A stretch of DNA of 64,000 nt from JALZVT01 sp039029135 (GTDB lineage Bacteria > Pseudomonadota > Gammaproteobacteria > Pseudomonadales > Azotimanducaceae): assembly GCA_039029135.1 (NCBI GenBank), contig JBCCGT010000010.1, forward strand, positions 115,707-179,706, in the 5' to 3' direction. Position numbers and translations under genes: made by a program. Shown here piece after piece: positions 16,679 to 25,768 of this stretch. A model generated the notes under the pieces. That model searched no databases. It saw only the letters and a program-made list of their open reading frames with translations, and was not told the origin of the DNA. Position 1 is the first letter of the stretch. The number at the start of each line of letters is the position of its first letter.

Positions 16679-17887
16679 TCACGCGCGTGCGTGCTGGCTT
16701 GCTCTGCGGCGCGCGGCGTTGCGGGCGAACGAGCGTACCTCGTCGTGATCGATATAGACGCCGCGCAGATGACGCACGCCGCCGGCGTCGAACGCATCGC
16801 GTCCGTGCAGGATGCGCCGGTTATCGAAAGCGACCAGATCGCCGGGCTGCATGCGCAGTCGTAGCTGAAATCGCTCGGCCGCGGCAAGGCGGCTGAAACA
16901 CCGCAGGGCGGCGTAGGCACACGGCACGTCGGCGGGCGGCATGTCGGGAAACGCGCGCACCGGATAGAAGGCCCGCAGCGTCAGGGGCGCGCCCGGCGCA
17001 CCGCGATCAATGAGCGGACCGGACCACCGGTGATCGATGCCCGGACCGCGATTGAAGAATACCCAGCGGCGCGTGGTTAGCAGCTCGTAGTATTCCGGAT
17101 GCGTCGCCTCCAATTCGGCGGCAACCGCGTAGCCGTCGGCGTAGGTCGATGCGCCGCCGCCCGCCTCGTTGCGCAGGCAGTGCAGCACCTGAAAGCCGGG
17201 CGGCGTTTCGCGTGTTGGCAGATCCGTGTGCGGCCCCAGGCGCAGGCGCGTGTTGGCGGTGCTGTTGGCATCGTCGGTGCCGGCCAGCTCGACTTCGGCG
17301 ATCACATCCCAGACCAGCCCGAAGTTGGTGTCGCGCAGCGGACCGATGCGTTCGATGGCCGTCTTGATGAAGTCTGTCTCGGGCGGACATTGCGTCAGTT
17401 TGGCGATGCCGAAGCGCAGCAGATCCTCGACCCATTCGCCGAAGGCTGGTTCTTGCAGCGTGTCTTCGTAGGTGCGAGTGGGCGGCTCTTTGAGCGTCTG
17501 CGCGGTCCACACGGACTGATCCGGCAGAAACGCACTCGGCAGATGCTGGCTCGCCGCGACGTGATATAGCCACCCCGGATGAAACAGGCTGTCCGCGACA
17601 TCGTCGGCCCAGACGATCGTAAGCGCACCCTCGTCAGTCTTGCGCGCAGCAGCGATAGTGAGCCCTTCGGTCAGATCCGCAGGATCCAGCGTCGCCTCGC
17701 GCGTTGCGGGGTCTACGAAACCCGCCTGCACGATGTTCTCGCGCAGCCACGCGCAGTACGCGGTGAGCGTCGTTCCGTCGTCCCAGCCGAGTTCAACGAA
17801 GTCACCTCGCAACTCGACGCTGCGTATAGGCTGCCAGGCGTAGTCGTAGAAGTCTGGCGTTAGTGGCCGTGCGATCATGGCGCGCAT
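16679..17887 (-). CDS. Gamma-butyrobetaine dioxygenase-like Fe(II)/2-oxoglutarate oxygenase
   Basis: 402 residues of the TauD/BBOX family. The N-terminal DUF971-like domain (GDFVELGWDDG ... AYCAWLREN) is followed by the double-stranded beta helix. Iron ligands are the HTD of LGPHTDLP and the His of RILHGRDAF; the distal Arg region is RHLRGVYIDHDE. The cysteines that bind structural zinc in typical BBOX N-domains are absent (WLREN is followed by IVQAGFVD). Likely converts gamma-butyrobetaine to L-carnitine, heading the minus-strand cluster; 35 bp separate it from the BKACE gene. An ATG three codons downstream (17878) is an alternative start. Confidence 0.72.
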   Translation of the reverse strand: MRAMIARPLTPDFYDYAWQPIRSVELRGDFVELGWDDGTTLTAYCAWLRENIVQAGFVDPATREATLDPADLTEGLTIAAARKTDEGALTIVWADDVADSLFHPGWLYHVAASQHLPSAFLPDQSVWTAQTLKEPPTRTYEDTLQEPAFGEWVEDLLRFGIAKLTQCPPETDFIKTAIERIGPLRDTNFGLVWDVIAEVELAGTDDANSTANTRLRLGPHTDLPTRETPPGFQVLHCLRNEAGGGASTYADGYAVAAELEATHPEYYELLTTRRWVFFNRGPGIDHRWSGPLIDRGAPGAPLTLRAFYPVRAFPDMPPADVPCAYAALRCFSRLAAAERFQLRLRMQPGDLVAFDNRRILHGRDAFDAGGVRHLRGVYIDHDEVRSFARNAARRRASQHARA

Positions 17888-18054
17888 TGGACCACTGCAG
17901 GCGGCCTTTGGCTACCGCGCCAAACCTGCCGCGCGGATAGGTTTCGGTGCGGCCGCACGCGCGCGCGACGCGCGCACGATACGCGCACGTCGCACGGAGG
18001 AAATGGTGCTCTGTGTGGTTACACTGCCGTCTCTATCTTGGAGTCGGGTGTCAA

Positions 18055-19249
18055 ATGCTCGTCGCGTCGAATTGCCTGTCCAGCGTGCGGCGTCTTGCGC
18101 TTGCCGCCGCACTCGCGACGGCCGCATCAGGCTGTCAAACGGCATCGCTTCCGGTGTCGCGCGCGGTCGATTCGCGGCCGAGCGAACTGCAGCAGCGGCT
18201 CGACGATCTGCAAAGCCGCCACAGCGACGTTCCCGGGTTTGCCGTCGCCGTGCTGAGCGACGAACTCGACACCGCCGCGACTGGCGTCGCGGATCCGCAC
18301 GGCAGGCCGATGACGGCGGGGACGCCGGTGCGTATCGCCTCCAACACCAAGACCTTTGTGGCGGCTGCGATCCTGCGCCTGATGGAGCAGGGCCGCCTGT
18401 CCATTGACGCGCCGATCGGCGCCTGGATCAGCGCGGACCACGCGCGGCTCCTGGCGAGCGATGGCTATGACCCGCAGACCATCACGATACGGCACTTGTT
18501 GATGCACGCTGGCGGGCTGAACGATCATTTCGGCAGCGACGCGTTTACGGCGCGCGTGCTGGCGGAACCGGACCATGTGTGGACGCGCACGGAACAGCTC
18601 GAGATGCTGGTCGCGACGACGGACAAGCGGGGTCCCCCTGGCGTCGCCTTCGCGTACTCGGACAGCGGCTATCTGCTGCTGGGTGAAGTGGTCGAGCGCG
18701 TGACCGCGCAGCCAGCCCTTGCCGGTTGCGCTCCGCGCGCTGCTGTCGATCGACGCGCTGCGGCTGCCTTCCTATCGCTGGGACGAGACGGACCACTGGG
18801 ACGAGACCGACGCGCCGCCCGCAGGGCTGCCGCGGCGCGCGCACCAGTGGTTGGACGGCCGCGACACTTTTGGCTTCAACGGCAGCGTCGATGCGTGCGG
18901 CGGCGGCGGCGTTGTTGCCAGCATCAGCGATCTGGCCGAATTTTTGCGCGCGCTGTTCGCGGGCGGGGTGTTCGATGATCCGGAAACGCTCGAGCTGATG
19001 ATGTCCGCGCCGGGGCATCTGCCCGACAGCCCGTATCGGCTGGGCCTGTTTGCGCGCAACTTCGAAGGCCACGCCATGTTCAGCCATGGCGGCTTCTGGG
19101 GCACGGACGCCTATGTCATACCGCGGCTGGGACTGGTCGTCGCCGCCGTCGCGCTAGAGCAGAACGGCGTTCAGGCGTTGCGCGCGCTGACGCGCACGCT
19201 AATGGCGGAGCACGTGGCGCGGGCGAGTGCTACTCCGCCGCCGCAATGA
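18055..19249 (+). pseudogene. Serine hydrolase (beta-lactamase/CubicO family) lipoprotein, frameshifted
   Basis: The first part (from ATG 18055) has a lipobox ASGC, the SNTK nucleophile motif in VRIASNTKTF and a YSDSGY motif. It leaves the reading frame just after VERVTAQP. The second part continues in the +1 frame (LPVALRALLSIDALRLPSYRW to the end at 19249) with the HGG-containing FSHGGFWG. At the joint the bases read CAGCCAGC (18709-18716); removing one CAGC restores one continuous reading frame. The unshifted frame would run to 18978 with an arginine-rich, non-homologous tail. Probably a recent pseudogene or a sequence error; the 3' end overlaps the next serine hydrolase by 20 bp on the opposite strand. 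Confidence 0.75.
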
Positions 19250-20729
19250 GCCGACCGCGGCAGTCCTGCCCCGGCTCGAGCCGTCGCCAGTTGCCGAGCT
19301 CGCCCAGTAGGTAGCGCTTGCCCAGCCGCTCCACGAACGCGAGGGTAGGTACCGGGTCGTTGGAGCGACGGAACAGGCCATCGCCGGAGTGGGTCAGCCG
19401 GATCTTGCGACCGGCGGCGTTGCGCCAGGTCAGGCGGTCCTGATGGAGATAGAGCTCGGCCGTGCCGGCCTGGCAATTGTGCCATTCGGCGCCCGCGAAG
19501 CGGCGGGTCGCCGGATAGTAGGTGCGGCCATACGCCGCGAGCAGCGCGCCCCTGGCCTCCTCGTCGAGCGGCACGCGCTCCGCTCGTATTTTCGGCAGGC
19601 CGTGGGTCAGCATTCGCTCGATTTGATTGCTGAGCCGCGTCAGCAGTCCTGGGTTGTCCACGTTGATGACCAGGTAGTACGCGCGCTCGGCTTCGGGCAA
19701 CACCGCGTAACGCGATCGATAGCCGTCGGCGTCGCCGCCGTGGCCGAAAAACACTCTGCCCTGGCGAATCTCGGAGTACATGCCTACGCCGTAGCCGATC
19801 CGCAGCCCGGCCTGTGCGGCGCTGGTCGCATTGGCCTCGTACAGCGCCACCCCGCGGGCGTCGCGGGCCTTCGCGATCGGCGCCGGCAGATCGTCGTTAA
19901 CCAGCCGCAGCAAAAACTCCGCAAACTCGTCGGTCGAGACGTTGAGCGCGCCGAAGGCGGGATAGGCCATGTGCCAGTAGGGGATCGGCGTTGCGCCATC
20001 CGCCTTGTAGCCGCCCGGCAGATCGGATCGCGGTTCCAGCGTCGCGCCCGGCATGCCCAGCGGCGCGAGCACCTCGCGCGCGAGCACGGTTGCGAACGGC
20101 TTGCCCGTCAGGGCCTCCACCGTCTGGGCCGTGTAGGCGGGGATCAAGTTGCTGTAGCTGCTGGCGAGGCCCGGCTGCCACAGGGTCACGTGCGAGGCCG
20201 GCGCCAGGCGGAACGCGTCGCGCCGCGCGATGGGACTGGCGCTGTCCCACTCCGCGCGGTCCAGATCGCGAAAACCGGCCGCGAGTTCCAATAGCTGACC
20301 CAGGCGCACGGGCGCGTCCGTCGCGTAGCGGTTGCGCCACAGCTCCGGCGCGATGAGCTGGCGCAGCGGCGTGTCCAGGGGCACGCCTTTTTCGTGCGCC
20401 GTCGTCAACGCCGCCAGCGCGGTGAACGTCTTGGTGATCGAGCCGACCCGAAACGGCGTTTGCGGCGTTGCCTCGCCGAACGCCCGCAGGACGGGAACCT
20501 GGCGGCCTTCGACGACCACGAGCGCCGCCGCGGGCACGTTCGCGGCCGCTAGCTGACGGCCCACCAGATCGGCGAGCGCGGTCCAGTCGGGCGGTCGGCG
20601 AGCGCCCTCTGCTGCTCTCGGCAGTGTGAGCGTCAGTGTGAGCGCCAGCGCCAATCCGAGGCCCGAAAGCTGACAATTTCGGTTACCCTTGAGCGTTCGA
20701 ATCCAGCGGCGGCGGGGAAAAAAAGCCAT
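19230..20729 (-). CDS. Secreted serine hydrolase, beta-lactamase (class C/CubicO) family
   Basis: About 499 residues. Class C-type motifs are SITK (SxxK nucleophile), the Tyr in SSYSNLIPAY and FGHGGDADGY in place of KTG. A C-terminal beta-rich extension of about 110 residues follows, as in many CubicO esterases or peptidases. A hydrophobic segment (LALALTLTLTLPRAAEGA) looks like a signal peptide after a long basic n-region. The start is uncertain: ATG 20729 is used, and a TTG just before the hydrophobic stretch is possible. This ATG overlaps the start codon of the divergent hydratase gene. Confidence 0.8.
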   Translation of the reverse strand: MAFFPRRRWIRTLKGNRNCQLSGLGLALALTLTLTLPRAAEGARRPPDWTALADLVGRQLAAANVPAAALVVVEGRQVPVLRAFGEATPQTPFRVGSITKTFTALAALTTAHEKGVPLDTPLRQLIAPELWRNRYATDAPVRLGQLLELAAGFRDLDRAEWDSASPIARRDAFRLAPASHVTLWQPGLASSYSNLIPAYTAQTVEALTGKPFATVLAREVLAPLGMPGATLEPRSDLPGGYKADGATPIPYWHMAYPAFGALNVSTDEFAEFLLRLVNDDLPAPIAKARDARGVALYEANATSAAQAGLRIGYGVGMYSEIRQGRVFFGHGGDADGYRSRYAVLPEAERAYYLVINVDNPGLLTRLSNQIERMLTHGLPKIRAERVPLDEEARGALLAAYGRTYYPATRRFAGAEWHNCQAGTAELYLHQDRLTWRNAAGRKIRLTHSGDGLFRRSNDPVPTLAFVERLGKRYLLGELGNWRRLEPGQDCRGRLIAAAE

Positions 20730-21528
20730 GTCAGAATCCAAAATGACCCTCGACTATGAGGACAAGATTGCGGTCGTACGGTTCAACGACCCGCAGGTCA
20801 TGAACGCGATCGGCGCGGAGATGCTCGGCGATTTCACCGAGGTCGTGCATGAAGTAAAGCACAGCGATGCGCGCTGTATGGTGCTGACCGGCACCGGTCG
20901 CGGCTTTTGCGCTGGCGCCAATCTTCAGGGTCGTAGCGGCGGCAGCAAGGACGGCAAGAAAAAGGCGCCGCGCGGCGCGGGCTCGGGTCTGCGCAGCGGG
21001 TATCACCCGCTGTTGTTCGAACGGCGTGGCATGGACATTCCGTTGGTCACGGCCGTGAACGGCGCGGCCGCCGGCGTTGGCATGAGCTTCGCGCTCATGG
21101 GTGATCTGGTTTGCGCGTCCAAGCAGGCCTTCTTCCTGCAGGCGTTCGCGAAGATCGGTCTGGTACCCGACGGTGGCTCGACCTTCATGCTGCCGCGCCT
21201 GGTCGGTTGGGGCCGCGCGATGGAGCTGTCGATGCTCGCCGAGCGGCTGCCGGCGGAGCAGGCCATGGAGTGGGGCCTGATCAATCGCCTGTACGACGAC
21301 AACGAGGCGCTGATGGACGGTGCGATGGAATTGGCGACGCGGCTGGCGAACGGTCCGCGCTCGCTCGGCCTTATTCGGCGCGCGTACTGGGATAGCTGGC
21401 ATAACAGCTTTGAACAGCAGGTGGATCTCGAGGCGCGGCTGCAGAACGAAGCCAGCTCAAGCGAAGATCATCGCGAGGGCGTGAGCGCTTTCCTTGAGAA
21501 GCGCGACGCCGAATTCAAGGGCGCCTGA
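20728..21528 (+). CDS. Enoyl-CoA hydratase/isomerase family protein
   Basis: 266-residue crotonase-fold enzyme. The CoA-binding and oxyanion-hole segments are LTGTGRGFCAGANL and AAAGVGMSFALMGDLV. The catalytic region KIGLVPDGGSTFMLPRLVGWGRAMEL carries Asp rather than one of the two Glu found in classical hydratases, so isomerase or other crotonase activity is possible. ATG at 20728 preceded by an A-rich stretch GGGGAAAAAAA. Monocistronic by spacing. Confidence 0.88.
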   Translation: MSESKMTLDYEDKIAVVRFNDPQVMNAIGAEMLGDFTEVVHEVKHSDARCMVLTGTGRGFCAGANLQGRSGGSKDGKKKAPRGAGSGLRSGYHPLLFERRGMDIPLVTAVNGAAAGVGMSFALMGDLVCASKQAFFLQAFAKIGLVPDGGSTFMLPRLVGWGRAMELSMLAERLPAEQAMEWGLINRLYDDNEALMDGAMELATRLANGPRSLGLIRRAYWDSWHNSFEQQVDLEARLQNEASSSEDHREGVSAFLEKRDAEFKGA

Positions 21529-21603
21529 CCTATCTGGCAGCGGGCGGCCGGTGCATCCGGCTGCTCGACACCGAGGGCGGGCGTCTAGTCGGGCTCGCCT
21601 TTC

Positions 21604-21648
21604 TTCCTTCTCAGGTCCTTCCTTCTCAGGTCCTGCCTTCTTAGGTCT
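21604..21648. repeat. Three tandem copies of a 15-bp unit at the 3' end of the sterol desaturase gene
   Basis: TTCCTTCTCAGGTCC occurs twice exactly (21604-21618, 21619-21633) and once with three changes (21634-21648). The last copy overlaps the minus-strand stop codon of the hydroxylase gene. Confidence 0.75.
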
Positions 21649-22513
21649 AGGGCGCGACGGCCGTATCGTCCGGTTCCCGAATCGGCATTAGGAACTGCTG
21701 GGCCAACGTCGGTTCTGTCGGCCTGGTGCCGGTCTCCTGCGTGGCGGCGTCCGCAAAGGTGCCGAACACGCGATCCCAGACGATCGCCGCACAGCCGTAG
21801 TTGGTATTGCTCTCTGCGAGCACCATCGAGTGATGGTGCACGTGATAGCGATTGGTGGTGAACAGCCAGCCAACGACGCGCGTGTTCAGGCGCACATTGG
21901 CGTGCACGACGCCGGTCTGTACGACGCCGAGGGCCGCCGCACCGGCCGCAGCGATGCCCACCCCGAAGAACAGTTCGACCAGCGCCGCCGGCAGGGTGAT
22001 GAAAAACAGCTCCAGCGGATGATTGAGGCCGAAGTTCAGCGCCCCCAGATTTTTGAAGGAATGATGGGCGCCGTGGCCCGATATCCGCCAGATCAGCGCG
22101 AAGCGGTGTTCCGCTCGATGCATCCAGTACCAGATGAACTCGCTGCAGAAGAAGACCATGAACACCTGCACCAACAGCGGTGCCTGGTGGGGCCACAGGC
22201 CGTCCAGTCCCAGCGTCATACGCGCCTCCGCCAGCGGTGTGCGCAGCAGTTCATCGTACAAGGCGACGACGGCGCCGGTCAGGATCAGCAGCACCAGCAC
22301 GAGTCCTGCGTTGCGCGCCTGGCGGGCGACGGTCGGCAGCCAGTCGGGCCTGGCGGGCGTCAGTCGCTCCAGCGCGCCCAGTATGATCTGCGCCGCGAAG
22401 ATGCTGACCAGCAGTCGGTTGCCGTCGTCGGGATCCGCGAGCCAGTAGGCCAGCGCGCCCGCTACCAGAGCTGGCCGTAGTCCGTAGTAGATCAGTTGTT
22501 GCAGTACGCGCAA
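21647..22513 (-). CDS. Sterol desaturase / fatty acid hydroxylase superfamily membrane protein
   Basis: 288 residues with four to five hydrophobic segments and the three di-iron histidine clusters of the superfamily: HRAEH, HGAHH and HVHHH. It should be an inner-membrane di-iron oxygenase acting on a lipid or sterol-like substrate. C-terminal tail has DRVFGTF typical of the family. The 3' end lies in a short tandem repeat. No electron-transfer partner gene is adjacent. Confidence 0.88.
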   Translation of the reverse strand: MRVLQQLIYYGLRPALVAGALAYWLADPDDGNRLLVSIFAAQIILGALERLTPARPDWLPTVARQARNAGLVLVLLILTGAVVALYDELLRTPLAEARMTLGLDGLWPHQAPLLVQVFMVFFCSEFIWYWMHRAEHRFALIWRISGHGAHHSFKNLGALNFGLNHPLELFFITLPAALVELFFGVGIAAAGAAALGVVQTGVVHANVRLNTRVVGWLFTTNRYHVHHHSMVLAESNTNYGCAAIVWDRVFGTFADAATQETGTRPTEPTLAQQFLMPIREPDDTAVAP

Positions 22514-22688
22514 CGCGCTCCCTCCTCCGATAGGACGCCGGCCGCAAGCGACTGCGCGAGTCTAGCAAGTAATCGGGCCGGCCTTGCCGAGCTTCCGGAT
22601 TGGACCCGCCGCGCGTCAGCGCGGGACTTGAAAGCGGCCAGTCGCACTGCCCTAATCGCGCAACACGCTCTCTTTGCGAGGTTCGATC

Positions 22689-23669
22689 ATGCTGAAGTTC
22701 GGCGTTCTGGGTGCGGCGGCCATCACGCCCCGCGCGCTCATCTTTCCATGCGTCGACGAACCGCGCGCACAGATACGTGTCATCGCGGCGCGCGACCGGG
22801 AACGCGCGCAGGCGATGGCCGACTGGGCGGGTATTCGGCACGTCGTCGACGATTATCAGGCTGTGATCGATCATCCGGATTGCAACGCGATCTACATCCC
22901 GCTGCCGATCACAGCCCATCGGGAGTGGACGCTGAAAGCGTTGGCCGCCGGCAAGCCGGTGCTGTGCGAAAAGTCCATGGCCGCGAACGCCGCTGAGGCG
23001 CGTGACATGGCGGACGCGGCGGACGCGGCGAATCTGGTGCTGATGGAAGCGTTTCACTACCGCTATCACAGCGTGTTTCTGCGCGCCAAAGAGATCCTTG
23101 CTGCGGGAGAGCTGGGTCCCCTGAGTGAGATCGAGGCGGTATTCAACATCCAGGGGCCGCCGCCCGAAACCGACATTCGAATGCTCTACGCGCAGGGGGG
23201 TGGCGCGACCATGGATCTCGGCTGCTATCCGTTGTCGTGGTGCCGGCACCTGCTGGAAGCAGAACCGGAGGTGATAAACGCCACGGCAATCGAAGGTCCG
23301 CCGGATGTCGACCTGATGCTGCGGGCGGAACTCGTTTTCCCTGACGGCGTGACGGCGGTGGCGTCGAGCGATATGCGAGCGGGCACGCACTTCGACATGC
23401 ACTTCACCGTACACGGCGCGCGCGGCACGCTGCGCGTCGAGCAGCCGCTGGTGCCGCAAATCGGCCATTCGATCGAGGTAACGATCGATGGCGAGACGAG
23501 GCGCGAAGTCTGCGATCGGCGCGCGACCTACGGCTATCAGCTCGACGCCTTCATCGACGCCGTCGACGGCGGCGCCGCACTTGCGACCGACGGCGCCGAT
23601 GCGGTGCGCCAGATGACGCTGATCGATCGCTGCTACACCGCTGCGGGGATGAGGCTGCGGGGAGGCTAG
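22689..23669 (+). CDS. Gfo/Idh/MocA family NAD(P)-dependent oxidoreductase
   Basis: 326 residues with the N-terminal Rossmann start FGVLGAAAITPRAL, the IPLPITAHREWTLKAL and EKSMAANAAEA motif (EKP replaced by EKS), and the second-domain beta-sheet with MDLGCYPLSW. This pattern resembles trans-dihydrodiol dehydrogenase/xylose dehydrogenase relatives. ATG at 22689 chosen over an in-frame start at 22674. Substrate unknown. Confidence 0.85.
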   Translation: MLKFGVLGAAAITPRALIFPCVDEPRAQIRVIAARDRERAQAMADWAGIRHVVDDYQAVIDHPDCNAIYIPLPITAHREWTLKALAAGKPVLCEKSMAANAAEARDMADAADAANLVLMEAFHYRYHSVFLRAKEILAAGELGPLSEIEAVFNIQGPPPETDIRMLYAQGGGATMDLGCYPLSWCRHLLEAEPEVINATAIEGPPDVDLMLRAELVFPDGVTAVASSDMRAGTHFDMHFTVHGARGTLRVEQPLVPQIGHSIEVTIDGETRREVCDRRATYGYQLDAFIDAVDGGAALATDGADAVRQMTLIDRCYTAAGMRLRGG

Positions 23670-23709
23670 CGCCCAGCGCCCGGCGCCCCCGTGGCGATGT
23701 GCCGACCGG

Positions 23710-24111
23710 TCAGCGGGTGCGCTCGTATAGACCGCTGCTCAGCGCGCGGAGCTCCCTGGCGCGTAGCGCGTCCGCGAAGGCGGCGCTGATTTCGTCCGCC
23801 GTTTGAAATCCGCCGCGCCGACCGTTTTCGTCCCAATAGACCTGCAGGGCGTGCTCGTCGAACGGGCCGAGGCGGCCGTCGGGGGCGAATTCGAACACGA
23901 TCGTCTGGCCGTTGCGCTCGATGCGCAGTCCGAACCCCAGCTTCTGATACTCGCCGCCGCCGGGGATCTCGCCGCGCAGCGGCAAACCGTTGCTGCCCCA
24001 GGCCACGCGGCTCGCCGGGTGAGCGCAGAGACCGGTGTCGACGAAGGCGGCGAACGCCTCCGAGGCGGCCATCTGGTGCGCGTCGATCAAGGCGTCGAGT
24101 CTGTCATCCAT
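23710..24111 (-). CDS. Hypothetical protein
   Basis: 133 residues, no signal peptide or membrane segment. Sequence has the pattern LGFGLRIERNGQTIVFEFAPDGRLGPFDEHALQVYW, which looks like an alpha/beta fold of a DUF-type protein shared among proteobacteria, but I cannot name the family with confidence. Divergent from the GFA gene, with the octamer repeat in between. Confidence 0.6.
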   Translation of the reverse strand: MDDRLDALIDAHQMAASEAFAAFVDTGLCAHPASRVAWGSNGLPLRGEIPGGGEYQKLGFGLRIERNGQTIVFEFAPDGRLGPFDEHALQVYWDENGRRGGFQTADEISAAFADALRARELRALSSGLYERTR

Positions 24112-24242
24112 AGCTGCGTCGATTTAGTCATGTGTTCGCGAGGGCAGGCACTGGTGGCATCCCGAGTCGCCGTGTAGCTCGTGCGCCCCAGAGCAGGATG
24201 CGCGCGCACAGTGTAGTCTGATCTCCTCCTGCGGGGAGGTGG

Positions 24243-24274
24243 GAAGGTAGGAAGGTAGGAAGGTAGGAAGGTAG
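24243..24274. repeat. Four perfect tandem copies of the octamer GAAGGTAG
   Basis: Copies at 24243-24250, 24251-24258, 24259-24266 and 24267-24274, ahead of a fifth partial copy and 20 bp before the GFA start codon. It lies in the leader between two divergent genes. The purine-rich units contain Shine-Dalgarno-like GAAGG. Confidence 0.85.
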
Positions 24275-24293
24275 AAACAAGGGGAGAGGCAAG

Positions 24294-24698
24294 ATGACCC
24301 AGACTGGACAGTGCCTGTGCGGCAACATCAGCTACGAGTTCGACGGCGAACCGGCAATGGCGGGAGTCTGCCACTGTCGCAACTGTCAGCGACAGGCAGG
24401 CTCAGCGTTCTCGACGCTCGCGGGCATACCCGAGCCGGCGTTTCGTATGGCGGGCGAACCGAAGCTCTATCGCGATAGCGACACGGACAGCGGCAACACG
24501 GTCGAGCGCTACTTCTGCGGCGACTGCGGTTCGCCCATTTATTCTGCGATTCCCACCGCCCCCGGCATGATCTTTCTGAAGACCGGTACGCTGGACGACA
24601 CGGATAGCTTCGTGCCGCAAATGCACTTCTGGTGCAGCACCAAGCAAAACTGGCTGCAGCTTGAGGGCAGCGTGCCGCAGCTCGCGAAGACACCCTGA
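24294..24698 (+). CDS. GFA family zinc protein (glutathione-dependent formaldehyde-activating enzyme/CENP-V type)
   Basis: 134 residues with the zinc cysteines CLCG, CHCRNCQ and CGDCG in the expected order, plus GSAFSTLAGIPEPAF and the terminal KQNWLQL segment. GFA proteins bind zinc; catalytic formaldehyde activation is disputed, so the role is best called unknown. Five bases separate it from the PhyH-like gene, so the two are likely co-transcribed. Confidence 0.85.
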   Translation: MTQTGQCLCGNISYEFDGEPAMAGVCHCRNCQRQAGSAFSTLAGIPEPAFRMAGEPKLYRDSDTDSGNTVERYFCGDCGSPIYSAIPTAPGMIFLKTGTLDDTDSFVPQMHFWCSTKQNWLQLEGSVPQLAKTP

Positions 24699-24703
24699 CG
24701 CAG

Positions 24704-25744
24704 ATGCACCCCGATTCTACCGACGTGGCCGATGCGTCCGCGACCGATCTGCTCGGCTGGACCGGGGTCGATCGCGACGAGCCAAAGGTGCGGCGGCTGG
24801 CGCGATACCTGGAGTCCGCCGCTGGCCTGTCGGGACTCGAGGTGCTGCAGCCCGATGACGTCGAGAGGGCCGCAGAGCTCTTCTATCGCGATGGCTTCGT
24901 GCTGGTCGCCAACGCGCTCGACGATGAGCAGCTAACCAGGCTGCGGGCTGGTGCCGAGCGCGAGATGCGAGCGATCGTAGCGCTCGATCCGCAGCGCGCC
25001 GGCAATCGCGGTCCGCGGCGCTACTCCTTCGGCAGCGCTAGCCTCACCGGTCAGCTCCTGCATCATCCGGAGTGGGCGATGCTGGTCGACCTGCCAACCG
25101 TCACGCCGATCGTCGAGGCGATCTTCGGGTCTGCGGATTATACGGTGCGCGGCGGGGGCGGCGACTTCTGTTTACCCGGCGCCGTGCGCTATCAGCCGCT
25201 GCACTCGGATATCGGCAATCGTCGCACCCTGCGCGGCAAGGAGTTTGGCTCGTTCTTCGACCCGCGCGGCAGGCTCACGTATCGCGATCTGCCCTGTCCA
25301 TTTCTGTGCTGCAATTTCCTGACTGCTGATCAGACGGCGCTGAACGGACCGACGCGACAGATTCCTGGCACCCAGCACTCGCACGCGCCGATGCCGCGCC
25401 TCGCGGAGGAGCCAGAGTGGATGCGCCTGTCGACGGTCAATCCAGCACCGGCGGGCAGCGTGCTGATCCGCGATGTGCGCGCCTGGCACGGCGGTACGCC
25501 CAGTCTTTCCGATCACCCGCGCGCAATCCCGAACGTCGAGTACTTCGCCCCCTGGTACCGCGAACCGGTCGAGCCGTCGATACCGGCTGAGGTGTTCGCG
25601 ACGCTATCGGAGCGCGGCCAGCGAATCTGTCGTTTTATTTTACTGCCGCGCGACGCACGAACAGAGTTTGGCTATCGCGCAGATCTGGGCGCGACCCCGC
25701 GCGTGCATCGCGTCGACAATGCGCGCAGCGCGAGCGACTTCTGA
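24704..25744 (+). CDS. Phytanoyl-CoA dioxygenase family protein
   Basis: 346-residue Fe(II)/2-oxoglutarate-dependent oxygenase of the PhyH family. Iron ligands are the HSD of PLHSDIGNR and the His of RAWHGGTPS; the 2-oxoglutarate-binding Arg is probably in HPRAIPNVEYF. The N-terminal 60 residues are helical and unassigned. The GC-rich sequence and position behind the GFA gene give no substrate. Alternatively a non-phytanoyl substrate is used, as is common in bacterial PhyH proteins. Confidence 0.82.
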   Translation: MHPDSTDVADASATDLLGWTGVDRDEPKVRRLARYLESAAGLSGLEVLQPDDVERAAELFYRDGFVLVANALDDEQLTRLRAGAEREMRAIVALDPQRAGNRGPRRYSFGSASLTGQLLHHPEWAMLVDLPTVTPIVEAIFGSADYTVRGGGGDFCLPGAVRYQPLHSDIGNRRTLRGKEFGSFFDPRGRLTYRDLPCPFLCCNFLTADQTALNGPTRQIPGTQHSHAPMPRLAEEPEWMRLSTVNPAPAGSVLIRDVRAWHGGTPSLSDHPRAIPNVEYFAPWYREPVEPSIPAEVFATLSERGQRICRFILLPRDARTEFGYRADLGATPRVHRVDNARSASDF

Positions 25745-25768
25745 TTTCGCGTCTAGCGCGGCGCACGC

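Noticed and set aside
18055..20729. True beta-lactamase resistance genes
   Set aside because: SxxK hydrolases of the CubicO type; HGG or GHGG replaces the KTG motif, so esterase or peptidase functions are more likely.
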